The notes below the pieces were generated by a model. The model was not told the origin of the DNA, did not search any database, and worked only from the letters and a program-made list of their open reading frames with translations. From assembly GCF_000523515.1 (NCBI RefSeq), contig NZ_AWRU01000006.1, positions 548,713 to 587,464 of the forward strand: a DNA stretch of 38,752 bases. Reading direction: 5' to 3'. The stretch is from Pedobacter sp. V48 (lineage in GTDB: Bacteria > Bacteroidota > Bacteroidia > Sphingobacteriales > Sphingobacteriaceae). Positions 15,441 to 24,519 of this stretch are shown here, one piece after another (within the stretch, counting starts at the first letter, position 1; every line of letters starts with the position of its first letter). The position numbers and the translations under genes are program-made.

Positions 15441-15488
15441 ATATATTAGATGACGGCATGCTTTTAAAGCTGCCGTCATCTAATATAT
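15441..15488. terminator. Bidirectional terminator hairpin, 18-bp perfect arms
   Basis: ATATATTAGATGACGGCA (15441-15458) and TGCCGTCATCTAATATAT (15471-15488) are perfect inverted repeats with a 12-base, partly palindromic spacer. The hairpin lies between two convergent genes. Its right arm includes the stop codon and last codons of the minus-strand PepSY-like gene. It can stop transcription from both sides, though neither side has a long T-run. Confidence 0.7.
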
Positions 15489-15914
15489 CTTATTTGATAT
15501 TTTACCACTCTGGTCAACAACAACTTTTTGTTCCTCGAGTAATTTCTTCAATTCAACTTTATAAAAGAATTTTTTACCCTCTTCATAACGGTCTACATCC
15601 CCAATTCTGAAGCCTTTGTAGTTTTGTTTAAGGGTATTTAATACCACTGCCGGTAATTCTGAGGAACGAAGTTCTTTTTTATGTTTAATAATGCCTCCGT
15701 TACCAGTTAACCAGAGTTCATGATCTCTTCTGGCTATGTCAAATTCGACGTTATATAGGTCACCTTTTCTTTCCCATTCTACTCTTGTAGCTTTAGGAAA
15801 CGACTTGTTAAAAGCGTTTAATACAGCAGGAGGAACCTCACTAGCGGTTATATCCTGAGCGTAGGAGAAGCCAGAAATAAGTATGCAAACCGCAAACAGT
15901 AGTATCTTTTTCAT
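15480..15914 (-). CDS. Periplasmic PepSY-like protein (PF11396 type)
   Basis: A 144-residue protein with a clear signal peptide (MKKILLFAVCILISGFSYAQ). It contains two tandem copies of a short alpha-beta unit: the first is EVPPAVLNAFNKSFPKATRV plus EWERKGDLYNVEF, the second begins ELPAVVLNTLKQNYKGFRIG. This is the arrangement of the putative beta-lactamase-inhibitor-like/PepSY-like family common in Bacteroidota. Members are small periplasmic proteins of unknown function, often encoded near two-component systems; none is present here. The gene is transcribed alone toward the shared terminator hairpin. The family call is good and the role unknown. Confidence 0.82.
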   Translation of the reverse strand: MKKILLFAVCILISGFSYAQDITASEVPPAVLNAFNKSFPKATRVEWERKGDLYNVEFDIARRDHELWLTGNGGIIKHKKELRSSELPAVVLNTLKQNYKGFRIGDVDRYEEGKKFFYKVELKKLLEEQKVVVDQSGKISNKIY

Positions 15915-16012
15915 AATAAGTTGAATTAGTGTTTTTAATTATAACAAAGGAAAAAGGAAAATCTCCTGAAAAAATGAAAAAAAGTTATTCAAATCCTATG
16001 GGAAGATGCTAG

Positions 16013-16486
16013 TTATAGTTTGGCCGTTCTTAAGGTATTTATTTTATTGATGATCTGAAGGTTAGATTCCTGCTCTGTACTAATCAATTCCTTAAGGGAA
16101 ATATGATCCAGCAACTGATCAACAGATAGCTGAATCATTTGCCATAAAGAACGCACAGAACAATCTACAGAGTTGGTGCATAGCTTTAATGATCCCGAGT
16201 AGTCTTCGCAAAACTTATTGCTGTATAGAGAACCGCCAAGTACCTTCATAACCTGGTTAATATTTATATCTTCGGCAGGCTTAGCTAAAATATATCCCCC
16301 CTTATTACCTGGTGTACTGTTTATGTAACCAGCAAGGCGAAGTGTGCGGGTAAGCTTGGCAACATAGGCTGCAGAAAGTCCCTCTGCATCGCTAATCATA
16401 GGAATGCTTGCTCCTTCTTTATCAGCATGTCGGGCTATGTGGAGTAGGATCCTTAGGCCATATTCTTCCTGAGCAGTAATTTTCAT
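16013..16486 (-). CDS. Rrf2-family Fe-S-sensing regulator of the suf operon
   Basis: A 157-residue Rrf2/IscR-type repressor. The N-terminal winged helix spans about 1-70 (MKITAQEEYGLRILLHIA; GLSAAYVAKLTRTLRLAGYI; the GNKGGYILAKP wing). Three cysteines, Cys93, Cys103 and Cys109, lie where IscR has Cys92/98/104, so it probably binds a [2Fe-2S] cluster and reports Fe-S status. It is the last gene of the suf operon, 11 bp after sufT, so it would be produced with the machinery it senses, a feedback loop. Its likely operator is the palindrome at the sufB promoter. Many Bacteroidota place this regulator first; here it is last. Confidence 0.88.
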   Translation of the reverse strand: MKITAQEEYGLRILLHIARHADKEGASIPMISDAEGLSAAYVAKLTRTLRLAGYINSTPGNKGGYILAKPAEDININQVMKVLGGSLYSNKFCEDYSGSLKLCTNSVDCSVRSLWQMIQLSVDQLLDHISLKELISTEQESNLQIINKINTLRTAKL

Positions 16487-16497
16487 TGTGTCTTATA

Positions 16498-16812
16498 TTA
16501 CATCATTCCTAATTCGAACCGTGCTGTTTCCGACATCATGTCTCTGTTCCAGGCAGGTTCCCAGGTTACAATTACAGCAACCTCATTTACGCCTTCAATT
16601 TCCTTTACCTTTTGCTCTACCTCTAAAGGGATAGATTGTGCAGCGGGACACCCGGGAGCGGTAAGCGTCATCACAATCTGTACGTTGTTTAACGGAGGCA
16701 ATATCTCTGTTTCATAGATAAGCCCCAGTTCATAAATGCTTACAGGAATTTCAGGATCGTAAATGGTTTGTAAACAATCGATCACTTTCTGCTTTAATTC
16801 TTCTTTATCCAT
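16498..16812 (-). CDS. sufT: SufT-like MIP18/DUF59 Fe-S maturation protein
   Basis: A 104-residue DUF59/MIP18-domain protein. Family features seen: DPEIPVSIYELGLIY at 19-33, the MTLTAPGCP segment with conserved Cys55, and a C-terminal VTWEPAWNRDMMSE. In Bacteroidota and Firmicutes, proteins of this type (SufT, PaaD-like) help deliver Fe-S clusters to target enzymes. The gene lies 11 bp after sufE and 11 bp before rrf2, inside the suf operon, which supports the SufT call over a phenylacetate-degradation role. Confidence 0.9.
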   Translation of the reverse strand: MDKEELKQKVIDCLQTIYDPEIPVSIYELGLIYETEILPPLNNVQIVMTLTAPGCPAAQSIPLEVEQKVKEIEGVNEVAVIVTWEPAWNRDMMSETARFELGMM

Positions 16813-16823
16813 GATCTCCTAAT

Positions 16824-17273
16824 TTATTTATGATCAGTTTCTTCACTGCCAATCGCCTGAAAGGCGATAGCGTAATTTTTCATTTGTTTTATCATTGACA
16901 GCAAACCGTTAGAACGGGTCTGTGCCAAATGGGTCATCATGCCGATCTCTCTTATAAAATCCAATCGGGCGTCAATAATTTCAGTAGGAGTATGGCCAGA
17001 TAGCACCTTTATAAGCATACTGATCAAACCTTTTACAATTACAGCATCACTATCGGCCTTAAAAAACACACGGCCTTCATTATAGGAAGCCACCAGCCAT
17101 ACGGTACTCTGACATCCTTTTATTTTGTTTTCATCAAGCTTATGCTCATCCTCAAGAACAGGCAACTTTTTGCCCATATCAATAATGTACTCGTACTTGT
17201 CTTCCCATGAATCAAACAATGCAAAGTCCTCAATTATCTCTTTTTCTATTTCATGTATCGGCTTAATATTCAT
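16824..17273 (-). CDS. sufE: Cysteine desulfuration protein SufE
   Basis: A 149-residue SufE. It accepts the persulfide sulfur from SufS and passes it to the SufBCD scaffold. The acceptor Cys54 is seen in IKGCQSTVWL, the family's signature loop, and the rest (KADSDAVIVKGLISMLIKVL; TRSNGLLSMIKQMKNYA) follows the fold. Length matches the family. Its ATG overlaps the last base of the sufS stop (TAATG), indicating coupled translation of the two partners in roughly equal amount. Confidence 0.95.
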   Translation of the reverse strand: MNIKPIHEIEKEIIEDFALFDSWEDKYEYIIDMGKKLPVLEDEHKLDENKIKGCQSTVWLVASYNEGRVFFKADSDAVIVKGLISMLIKVLSGHTPTEIIDARLDFIREIGMMTHLAQTRSNGLLSMIKQMKNYAIAFQAIGSEETDHK

Positions 17274-18487
17274 TATGAAAGCATTTTTATGGTTTTATGT
17301 AAACCTGTAACGAGTACATCTATTTCTTCTTTTTGGTTGTAAAGCGCAAAGGATGCTCTTATGGTGCCCGGAATGCCAAAGCGCGCCATTAACGGCTGTG
17401 TGCAATGATGCCCTGTTCTAACTGCAATTCCTTGATTGTCGAGCAAAACGCCAACATCCTGAGGGTGTACATCTTCAATGATAAAAGATATCAGGCTTAC
17501 CTTTTCTTTGGCATTGCCAATAATAGTAAGACCCGGAATGGCTTGGAGTTGAGCTGTAGCATAAGTAAGTAATTCTTCTTCATGGGCTCTTATAGTAGCT
17601 TTTCCGGTTTCTTTAATAAAATCGAGTGCTGCTTTTAATGCAATGGTATCGGCTATGTTTGGTGTACCTGCCTCATATTTATAAGGCAGATCATTATAGG
17701 TAGTTTTTTCGAAGGTAACTTCCTTGATCATCTCGCCGCCACCTTGAAATACAGGCATCCTTTCGAGCAACTCTTTCTTGCCGTAGAGCACACCAACACC
17801 TGTCGGTCCATATACTTTATGACCAGAGAAAGCGAAAAAATCGCAATCCATTTCCTGTACATTGATGTCAAGATGTACAGCTGACTGTGCACCATCTATC
17901 AACACTTTAGCCCCAACCTGATGTGCTGCGTCAATGATCTCTTTAATCGGGTTAACTGTACCTAATGAGTTCGAAACATGAACAACAGAAACCAACTTAG
18001 TTTTGATGTTAAGCAAAGTTTTGTAGGCATCCATTACAAGCTCGCCATGATCATCAACAGGAATGACTTTTAAAACAGCACCTTTTTCTTCGCAAAGTAT
18101 TTGCCATGGAACGATGTTAGAATGGTGCTCCATGCCAGAAATAATGATCTCATCACCCGTTTTTATGTTTTGTCGGCCCCAGGCATATGCAACCAGGTTA
18201 ATTCCTTCCGTAGTGCCTCTGGTAAAGATGATTTCTTCTTCGTACGCTGCACCTATAAACTCCTGTGCAGTACGACGGGTGGCCTCATACGCCACGGTGG
18301 CTTCTTCTGCAAGGGTGTGGATACCTCTGTGTATATTGGCATTGTAATGCGTGTAATAATGCGTAAGCGCATCAATAACCACTTGCGGTTTTTGAGAAGT
18401 GGCAGCATTGTCAAAATACACCAAAGGTTTGCCCTTAACCATTCGGTTAAGTATTGGGAACTGCTTTCTGAGATCTAAAATGGCCAT
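17273..18487 (-). CDS. sufS: Cysteine desulfurase SufS
   Basis: A 404-residue PLP enzyme of the group II (SufS/CsdA) type that takes sulfur from cysteine for Fe-S cluster assembly. The PLP-binding lysine is Lys224 in FSGHKVYGPTG, and the persulfide-carrying cysteine is Cys362 in RTGHHCTQPLM. Pyridine- and phosphate-contact segments (TRGTTEGINLVA, MEHHSNIVPW, VLIDGAQS) are all present. Length is typical. It lies 1 bp after sufD and overlaps sufE by one base. Confidence 0.97.
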   Translation of the reverse strand: MAILDLRKQFPILNRMVKGKPLVYFDNAATSQKPQVVIDALTHYYTHYNANIHRGIHTLAEEATVAYEATRRTAQEFIGAAYEEEIIFTRGTTEGINLVAYAWGRQNIKTGDEIIISGMEHHSNIVPWQILCEEKGAVLKVIPVDDHGELVMDAYKTLLNIKTKLVSVVHVSNSLGTVNPIKEIIDAAHQVGAKVLIDGAQSAVHLDINVQEMDCDFFAFSGHKVYGPTGVGVLYGKKELLERMPVFQGGGEMIKEVTFEKTTYNDLPYKYEAGTPNIADTIALKAALDFIKETGKATIRAHEEELLTYATAQLQAIPGLTIIGNAKEKVSLISFIIEDVHPQDVGVLLDNQGIAVRTGHHCTQPLMARFGIPGTIRASFALYNQKEEIDVLVTGLHKTIKMLS

Positions 18488-18488
18488 G

Positions 18489-19790
18489 TTATTGAATTGC
18501 TAAATGTTCATAGATAAGTTTAGATACGTAAGAACGTAAAAGTTCCGGCTTGATCTGGTCAACGATATCAGCAGCAAAAGCTTGTAGTAAAAGCACTTCA
18601 GCGCTTTCTTTTGGAATGCCTCTTGCCCTCAGATAAAACATTGCTTCTTCATCTAGCTGACCTATGGTGCAGCCATGTGAGCATTTAACATCATCTGCAA
18701 AAATCTCAAGTTGCGGTTTAGTATTTATGGTTGCATTTTCTGATAGCAGGATGTTCTTATTGCTCTGGTAAGCATTGGTTTTTTGTGCATCTGGTTGAAC
18801 CATAATCCGGCCATTAAAAACGGCCGTAGAGGTATCATCGGCAATTCCTTTATATAGTTGATTGCTAAAGCAATTTGGTTTTAAATTGTCTATCAGCGTA
18901 TGGTTATCAGCATGGCTTTTGCCTTTTAACAGGTACAAACCATAAAGATGAGTTTCATTACCGGCGGCGTCAAGCACCAGATTCATATTGTTACGTACTA
19001 TGCCTCCATTTAGCGTAACGGTTACCGTGTGTACATAGCTTCGTCCAATCTGTCTGATATGAGTGCTGCTTACCTGGCTGGCATTTGCGGTATCATTTTG
19101 AATCTTATAATACTCTACATAAGCATTCTCTTTAACCACTACTTCCATTACCTGGTTGTTAAAACTGTCTGACGCACCAAGAGTAGTATAGCTTTCGGTT
19201 ATTTGTAGTCTGCTATTTTCGTCAGCCAAGACCAGACTCCTCGGTTGCGCAAGGGCCGGATGTTGCCTGGCATCTAAAATATGATAGCAATAAACAGGAT
19301 GCTCTGGTTCTTTGCCTTTTAGGACATGAACAAAAACAGCACCATTAATAAAAGAGGTATTTAAGGCATGAATGCCATCGTTTAAGTAATTACTGCTTTG
19401 GTTTAAGTGTGTAGCGACTATTTCCTTATATTCGCCCTTAGCGGCTTCCTCAAGTGGCAGTACGATAAGATCTGTAGTGCTGGAACGGATGGTAGAAAGG
19501 TCAGCTATAAAGTGTCCGTTTACAAACACTAGCTCATTTGCTTGTTTGTAGCCTGGTAGTCTGACAGCGTTCACATCCGTTAAAGTAATTGCGGAGTTTT
19601 CTGCTATTTGATATTCTTTGTCGAACAGGCTACTTACGTTTGTATATTTCCAGTCTTCATTACGATATGTTGGAACGCCATCTTTAGTGAATGCATCAAA
19701 TCCATTCTGCCTCAAATCGGCAATTGTGCCTTTAGGATTTGCTTCCTGCAGCTGTTCAAACTGATCTTTAAAATAAGTTATATTGTTCAT
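18489..19790 (-). CDS. sufD: Fe-S assembly scaffold subunit SufD
   Basis: A 433-residue SufD, the partner of SufB in the SufBC2D scaffold complex. The C-terminal half holds the conserved beta-helix and ends with AVFNGRIMVQPDAQKTNAYQ, KPQLEIFADDVKCSHGCTIG and the RARGIPKESAEVLLLQAF tail typical of SufB/SufD. The N-terminal 130 residues are variable, as usual. SufD lacks catalytic function of its own and helps in iron acquisition and cluster assembly. It lies 23 bp after sufC. Confidence 0.95.
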   Translation of the reverse strand: MNNITYFKDQFEQLQEANPKGTIADLRQNGFDAFTKDGVPTYRNEDWKYTNVSSLFDKEYQIAENSAITLTDVNAVRLPGYKQANELVFVNGHFIADLSTIRSSTTDLIVLPLEEAAKGEYKEIVATHLNQSSNYLNDGIHALNTSFINGAVFVHVLKGKEPEHPVYCYHILDARQHPALAQPRSLVLADENSRLQITESYTTLGASDSFNNQVMEVVVKENAYVEYYKIQNDTANASQVSSTHIRQIGRSYVHTVTVTLNGGIVRNNMNLVLDAAGNETHLYGLYLLKGKSHADNHTLIDNLKPNCFSNQLYKGIADDTSTAVFNGRIMVQPDAQKTNAYQSNKNILLSENATINTKPQLEIFADDVKCSHGCTIGQLDEEAMFYLRARGIPKESAEVLLLQAFAADIVDQIKPELLRSYVSKLIYEHLAIQ

Positions 19791-19813
19791 TGTAAAGTCT
19801 TTTAAATGGACTG

Positions 19814-20578
19814 CTATTGATTGGCAGCTAAATCAACTTCATCGGTAATGAAGTCGTATCCTTTTTCTTCCAGTTCAAGCGCCAGTTCTTTAGTGCCCGA
19901 TTTAACAATGCGGCCATTGTACAGTACATGTACATAATCTGGCTGAATATAGTCAAGTAAACGCTGATAGTGGGTGATTAGCAATATTGCACGATCGGGA
20001 CTTCTGAGTTTGTTTATTCCATTTGCTACTATACGAAGTGCATCAATGTCCAGGCCTGAATCCGTCTCGTCCATGATTGCGAGTTTGGGTTCAAGCATAG
20101 CCATCTGGAATACCTCGTTACGTTTTTTCTCTCCACCAGAGAAACCTTCATTGATAGAACGGCTCAATAAACGCTGATCTATTTCAACCAAAGCCATCTT
20201 TTCTTTCATCATCTTTAAAAAGGCAACAGCATCAAGAGGTTCCTGACCAAGGTATTTACGCTTTTCATTTACAGCAGCTTTTATAAAGTTGGTGGTACTT
20301 ACACCTGGTATTTCTACCGGATATTGAAAGGCAAGGAACAGACCTTCGCGAGCCCTGTCCTCGGTTGATAGTTCCAACAAATCTTTGCCTAAAAAAGAAA
20401 CGGCACCTTCTGTAACTTCATATTCTTCTCTGCCGGCAAGTACAGAGGCAAGGGTGCTTTTTCCGGAGCCATTTGGGCCCATAATAGCATGTACTTCCCC
20501 TGGTTTAATATCGAGGTTAATTCCTTTTAAAATTTCTCTTCCGTCGATGTTTGCGTGTATATTCTTTACTGATAGCAT
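19814..20578 (-). CDS. sufC: Fe-S assembly ATPase SufC
   Basis: A 254-residue ABC-type ATPase without membrane partners, the energy subunit of the SufBCD complex. Motifs: Walker A GPNGSGKST at 34-42, ABC signature SGGEKKR at 147-153, and Walker B LAIMDETDSGLD with Asp170 and Glu171. The KKRNE variant after the signature and DETDSGLD are characteristic of SufC rather than of transporters. The gene lies 17 bp after sufB. Confidence 0.97.
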   Translation of the reverse strand: MLSVKNIHANIDGREILKGINLDIKPGEVHAIMGPNGSGKSTLASVLAGREEYEVTEGAVSFLGKDLLELSTEDRAREGLFLAFQYPVEIPGVSTTNFIKAAVNEKRKYLGQEPLDAVAFLKMMKEKMALVEIDQRLLSRSINEGFSGGEKKRNEVFQMAMLEPKLAIMDETDSGLDIDALRIVANGINKLRSPDRAILLITHYQRLLDYIQPDYVHVLYNGRIVKSGTKELALELEEKGYDFITDEVDLAANQ

Positions 20579-20595
20579 AATTCTTATAATTTTTT

Positions 20596-22041
20596 TTAAC
20601 CTACACTGCCTTCCATGCTGATGGCCAGTAGTTTCTGTGCTTCAACGGCAAATTCCATTGGCAGCTGATTCATTACTTCTTTGGCAAAGCCATTTACAAT
20701 AAGAGCCACTGCGGTTTCTGCATCAATGCCTCTTTGTTTGCAATAAAAGAGCTGATCTTCTCCAATTTTTGAAGTAGTTGCTTCATGCTCTACAATTGCC
20801 GTTTTATTTTTAACTTCTATATAAGGGAACGTATGTGCCCCACATTTATCGCCCAGCAGTAAAGAATCGCACTGCGAATAATTACGTGCATTGGTGGCTT
20901 GTTTGCTGGCTCTAACCAATCCTCTGTAGCTGTTTTGACTATGTCCGGCAGAGATTCCTTTAGACACGATCCTGCTCCTTGTATTTTTACCAAGGTGAAT
21001 CATTTTTGTACCCGTGTCGGCCTGTTGATGGTTGTTTGTAAATGCCACCGAATAAAACTCACCTATAGAGTGATCTCCTTTTAGGATTACACTAGGATAT
21101 TTCCAGGTAATTGCTGAGCCTGTTTCGACCTGTGTCCAGGAGATTTTAGAATGATCGCCCTTACACATGCCACGTTTAGTTACGAAGTTGTATATGCCGC
21201 CTAGGCCATTTTTGTCGCCAGGATACCAGTTTTGTACGGTTGAGTACTTGATTTCTGCCTTTGCATGAGCTACCAGTTCTACTACCGCTGCGTGCAACTG
21301 ATTTTCATCACGCATTGGTGCGGTGCAGCCCTCGAGATAACTTACATAGCTTTCATCTTCGGCAACAATTAGGGTACGCTCAAACTGACCCGCATTTTCT
21401 GTATTGATGCGGAAATAGGTTGAAAGTTCCATTGGGCAACGGACTCCTTTGGGGATATAACAGAACGAGCCATCGGTAAATACCGCAGAATTTAACGCTG
21501 CGAAATAGTTATCCGTCATAGGTACTACCGATCCAAGGTATTTTTTCACCAATTCGGGATGTAGCTGTATGGCTTCGCTGATTGAGCAAAAGATAACCCC
21601 GATTTCCGAAAGTTGTTCTTTAAATGAGGTAGCAATAGAAACGCTATCCATTACCACATCTACAGCAACTCCTGTAAGTCGTTTTTGTTCGTTCAGGGAA
21701 ATGCCAAGCTTCTCAAATGTAGCCAGCAATTCCGGATCGGCCTCATCAAGGCTGTTTAGCTGCTTTTTAGGCTTAGGAGCCGCATAATATATTATATCCT
21801 GATAATTGATTATAGGGTACTTAACATTTGACCATTTTGGTTCCTCTAGCTTTAACCAGTGGTTATAAGCTTTAAGTCGCCAGTCCAGCATCCATTCCGG
21901 TTCATTCTTTTTATTTGAGATCAGTCGGATGGTGTTTTCGCTAAGGCCCTTGGCAATTACGTCTGTATCTATGTCTGTTACAAATCCGTATTTGTATTCG
22001 GTTAATACGGCCTGTTCCAGAGTATCTGGTTTTTCTTTCAT
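20596..22041 (-). CDS. sufB: Fe-S assembly scaffold protein SufB
   Basis: A 481-residue SufB, the main scaffold on which the cluster is built. Recognisable are [79 protein letters not shown] and the C-terminal [20 protein letters not shown]. Length and order match SufB of the SUF system in Bacteroidota. It is the first gene of the operon, with its promoter in the 95-bp gap to the AraC-type gene. Confidence 0.97.
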   Translation of the reverse strand: MKEKPDTLEQAVLTEYKYGFVTDIDTDVIAKGLSENTIRLISNKKNEPEWMLDWRLKAYNHWLKLEEPKWSNVKYPIINYQDIIYYAAPKPKKQLNSLDEADPELLATFEKLGISLNEQKRLTGVAVDVVMDSVSIATSFKEQLSEIGVIFCSISEAIQLHPELVKKYLGSVVPMTDNYFAALNSAVFTDGSFCYIPKGVRCPMELSTYFRINTENAGQFERTLIVAEDESYVSYLEGCTAPMRDENQLHAAVVELVAHAKAEIKYSTVQNWYPGDKNGLGGIYNFVTKRGMCKGDHSKISWTQVETGSAITWKYPSVILKGDHSIGEFYSVAFTNNHQQADTGTKMIHLGKNTRSRIVSKGISAGHSQNSYRGLVRASKQATNARNYSQCDSLLLGDKCGAHTFPYIEVKNKTAIVEHEATTSKIGEDQLFYCKQRGIDAETAVALIVNGFAKEVMNQLPMEFAVEAQKLLAISMEGSVG

Positions 22042-22079
22042 GATAGCCTATATTAATTTGTTGAAATATTAATATATAT

Positions 22080-22117
22080 CAAAGATACGGGGTATTTACT
22101 ATTTGTACAAAATAGTA
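22080..22117 (-). promoter_or_regulatory. sufB promoter with overlapping palindromic operator
   Basis: On the minus strand, TATCTTTG (22087-22080) matches the Bacteroidota -7 element TAnnTTTG exactly. A TTG within TTTTG (22110-22108) lies 20 bp upstream as the -33 element. An inverted repeat, TACTATTT (22097-22104) and AAATAGTA (22110-22117) with 5 bases between, covers the -33 element, so a bound repressor would block the polymerase. The operon's own Rrf2 protein is the obvious candidate; the divergent AraC-type gene could also be affected. Confidence 0.6.
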
Positions 22118-22212
22118 TAAACAGCGTAATGTAATAATTGAAAAACAGATTTAGAATTATGACTTTACAAATTATTTGTAATTTTATACCAACAGCTGAG
22201 TCAAACAATAGA

Positions 22213-23031
22213 ATGAATTGCAAACTGGTACAGCCGCCTGATTATCTTAAAAGATATGTTCGCTACTTCTGGATTTTAGAAGGCGGGAGTAATGGCTGTG
22301 CACCTACGACATTTGTTGCACTTCCAGACGGTTGTCCGGGAATGATTTTTGGACAGGCAGAAGAGGGTACCTTTTCGGAATCTCATGATTACAAATTGCC
22401 GGAAGTGTTTTTATACGGACAAACGACTAAACACACGGAAATCCGTACGGCAGGAAAATTCAATACTATTGGGGTCTACTTTTATCCGGATGCAGTAAAA
22501 TCTATATTTGGGTTTAGTGCCGTTGAAATTACAAATACTTGTTTAGATGTAGATCTGACATCAAAAAAGACGGATTACAACTTAGCAGAAAGACTTTTGA
22601 ATTCCTCCTCTCAGGCTCATCAAATAGAACTCATCTCAGGCTATCTGATTAATTTGATTACTAAAAACAGGAATGTTCCTGATGATTTAACACAGCATGC
22701 CGTATCTAAAATGATCAGTTCAAATGGTAATATTACCTTAAAGGAATTACAACAGGATTTAAGATTATCTGAAAGAAGTTTTGAACGCAGGTTTAACCAG
22801 CATATTGGTATTAGTCCGAAATTATTTTCCAGAGTATGTCGTTTTCAGGCATCTTTAAGTCAGCTGAGAAATAATAAATATAATATTCTTACAGATGTAG
22901 CTTTTGAAAATGGCTACGCCGATCAATCTCATTTTATCCGTTCTTTTAAAGAATTTACAGGATTTAGTCCGGAGCAATATCAAAAACAATCAAACGAGCT
23001 GGTTGAGAATTTTCCTGAGCTCATTAAATAA
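22213..23031 (+). CDS. AraC-family transcriptional regulator
   Basis: A regulator with an N-terminal sensing domain of the type starting KLVQPPDYLKRYVRYFWILE (DUF6597-like) and a C-terminal AraC double helix-turn-helix over the last 100 residues (LKELQQDLRLSERSFERRFN; DVAFENGYADQSHFIRSFKE). I prefer ATG 22213 (272 residues), because the family usually begins just before this QPP segment. In-frame ATG 22159 and TTG 22138 are alternatives. It probably controls the following reductase and DUF1772 gene on the same strand, 87 bp downstream, a common pairing in Bacteroidota. The ligand is unknown. Confidence 0.85.
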   Translation: MNCKLVQPPDYLKRYVRYFWILEGGSNGCAPTTFVALPDGCPGMIFGQAEEGTFSESHDYKLPEVFLYGQTTKHTEIRTAGKFNTIGVYFYPDAVKSIFGFSAVEITNTCLDVDLTSKKTDYNLAERLLNSSSQAHQIELISGYLINLITKNRNVPDDLTQHAVSKMISSNGNITLKELQQDLRLSERSFERRFNQHIGISPKLFSRVCRFQASLSQLRNNKYNILTDVAFENGYADQSHFIRSFKEFTGFSPEQYQKQSNELVENFPELIK

Positions 23032-23118
23032 CCCATTTTTTATTTAAATAATATTTAGTGTCGGTTTTGTTCTATTCATGGTTTTGTATAGCTCATAATT
23101 TTGGTAAAAAAAGAAATT

Positions 23119-23970
23119 ATGATAGCAATAACCGGAGCAAACGGAAACCTTGGTAAAGCAACTATAGGTTTTTTATTGAAAAAGATTAAGCCAGAGCAAA
23201 TTGTGGCGATAGTAAGAGATCCAAAGAAAATGGAGGATCTAAAAAATTCAGGTATTCAAATTCGCATTGCCGATTATGGTGATCTTGAATCGTTAAATAA
23301 AGCATTAAAGGGAGTAGATAAGCTATTGCAAATATCTGCAATAAGCATAGGCGAGCAGGGTGTTAAAGAGGAAGCTAATGTGGTTACGGCCGCAAAACAG
23401 CAGGGCGTGCAGCATATTGTTTATACAGGTGCTGTAAAGCCAAAATTGGATGCGCACTTTATGGCAACGCAACAATGTTTGGCAACAGAAAAGGCTATTT
23501 TGGATTCAGGAATACCGCATACCTTTTTTGGCAATAGTCTGTATATGGAAACCATCCCAATATTTATTGGCGAGGCGCTGGAGCATGGCAATATTTACTA
23601 TCCGGCAGGTAATGGAGCAGTAAGTTTTGTATTGCGTATGGATATTGCTGAGGCGCTAAGTAATGTGCTTGCAAGCAATGGCCATGAAAATAGGCGCTAT
23701 GAAATAACGGGTTCAAAGGCTTATACGTTTAAAGACCTTGCTACAATTTTAACAGCGGAAAAGGGAGTAGAAGTTTCTTATGTGAATATCCCTAACGTAG
23801 TTTTAGCCGAAGAACTGGATAAATTTCAAATGCCTGATGATCAGATAGGCTGGCAGTTGAGTTTGGCGGATAGCATTAAAGCTGATGAGTTTTCATACGT
23901 AGACGGTACGCTAGAGGATCTATTGAAGCGCAAACCATTTGAGCTTGAGGAATATTTAAGAAATCTTTAG
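23119..23970 (+). CDS. NmrA/QOR2-like NAD(P)-dependent reductase
   Basis: A 283-residue atypical SDR. MIAITGANGNLGKATIGFLL carries GxxGxxG at residues 6-12, and the rest (AIVRDPKK, IRIADYGDLESL, HIVYTGAVKP, HTFFGNSLYME) follows the NmrA/NAD(P)H:quinone oxidoreductase 2 (YtfG-like) family. The ATG at 23119 is chosen over TTG 23101, because it gives the usual start right at the first beta strand. Such enzymes reduce quinones or sense NADP. It shares an operon with the DUF1772 gene 6 bp downstream and follows an AraC regulator, suggesting an inducible electrophile or quinone response; that is inference. Confidence 0.85.
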   Translation: MIAITGANGNLGKATIGFLLKKIKPEQIVAIVRDPKKMEDLKNSGIQIRIADYGDLESLNKALKGVDKLLQISAISIGEQGVKEEANVVTAAKQQGVQHIVYTGAVKPKLDAHFMATQQCLATEKAILDSGIPHTFFGNSLYMETIPIFIGEALEHGNIYYPAGNGAVSFVLRMDIAEALSNVLASNGHENRRYEITGSKAYTFKDLATILTAEKGVEVSYVNIPNVVLAEELDKFQMPDDQIGWQLSLADSIKADEFSYVDGTLEDLLKRKPFELEEYLRNL

Positions 23971-23976
23971 TAATTT

Positions 23977-24507
23977 ATGGAAAAGTTAAATCGTATGATC
24001 TCGTTAACAAATATAGTATTGGTGCTTGCGGGCACCGCAACTGCGCTGATGGCCGGATTGTTTTATGCCTGGTCTTGTTCAGTGAATCTGGGTTTGGCAA
24101 AACTTTCGGATGAAGGGTATTTAACTGCAATGCAGGAAATTAACAGAGCGATATTAAATCCGGTATTCTTTGCCGGATTTTTTGGAGCGTTGGTGCTATT
24201 GCCATTAAGCGCATACCTGCATTATGGTCAGCCTGTTCAGCTTAAATGCTGGTTATTGGTTGCTGCGGCTTTGTGTTACATTATAGGCACTTTTGGCGTT
24301 ACTATTTTTGGTAATGTACCACTTAATAATGCATTGGATGCTTTTGACCTGAAATCAGCAAGTGCGGAAGCCATGAGGTTGCAAAGGAGTGGCTTCGAGG
24401 CCACATGGAACGCTTTGAATACCATCAGGACAGTTGCCGCTACTGCAGCCATTGTATTGGTAATAGTTGCTTGTTTGTACCCCGATGGGGCGCAAACAAG
24501 CAACTAA
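23977..24507 (+). CDS. DUF1772 (anthrone oxygenase-like) membrane protein
   Basis: A 176-residue integral membrane protein with about four helices (near 10-30, 60-80, 88-108, 145-167). Family features are AGLFYAWSCSVNLGLAKLSD near the first helix, GNVPLNNALDAFD near 109-121, and FEATWNALNTIRT near 136-148. DUF1772 includes fungal anthrone oxygenases, but bacterial members are uncharacterised. Position 6 bp behind an NAD(P)-dependent reductase supports a joint redox role. The last 13 codons form a long perfect hairpin at the DNA level. Confidence 0.8.
   Translation: MEKLNRMISLTNIVLVLAGTATALMAGLFYAWSCSVNLGLAKLSDEGYLTAMQEINRAILNPVFFAGFFGALVLLPLSAYLHYGQPVQLKCWLLVAAALCYIIGTFGVTIFGNVPLNNALDAFDLKSASAEAMRLQRSGFEATWNALNTIRTVAATAAIVLVIVACLYPDGAQTSN
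24466..24504. terminator. Terminator-like hairpin embedded in the end of the DUF1772 gene
   Basis: GTTGCTTGTTTG (24466-24477) and CAAACAAGCAAC (24493-24504) are perfect inverted repeats, with an inner CCCC (24480-24483) / GGGG (24487-24490) pair extending the stem. The hairpin encodes the last codons of the DUF1772 protein, ends at its stop, and sits 15 bp from the stop of the convergent lipoprotein gene. It likely ends transcription from either side, although T-runs are poor. Confidence 0.6.
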
Positions 24508-24519
24508 TAATGAGAATGG

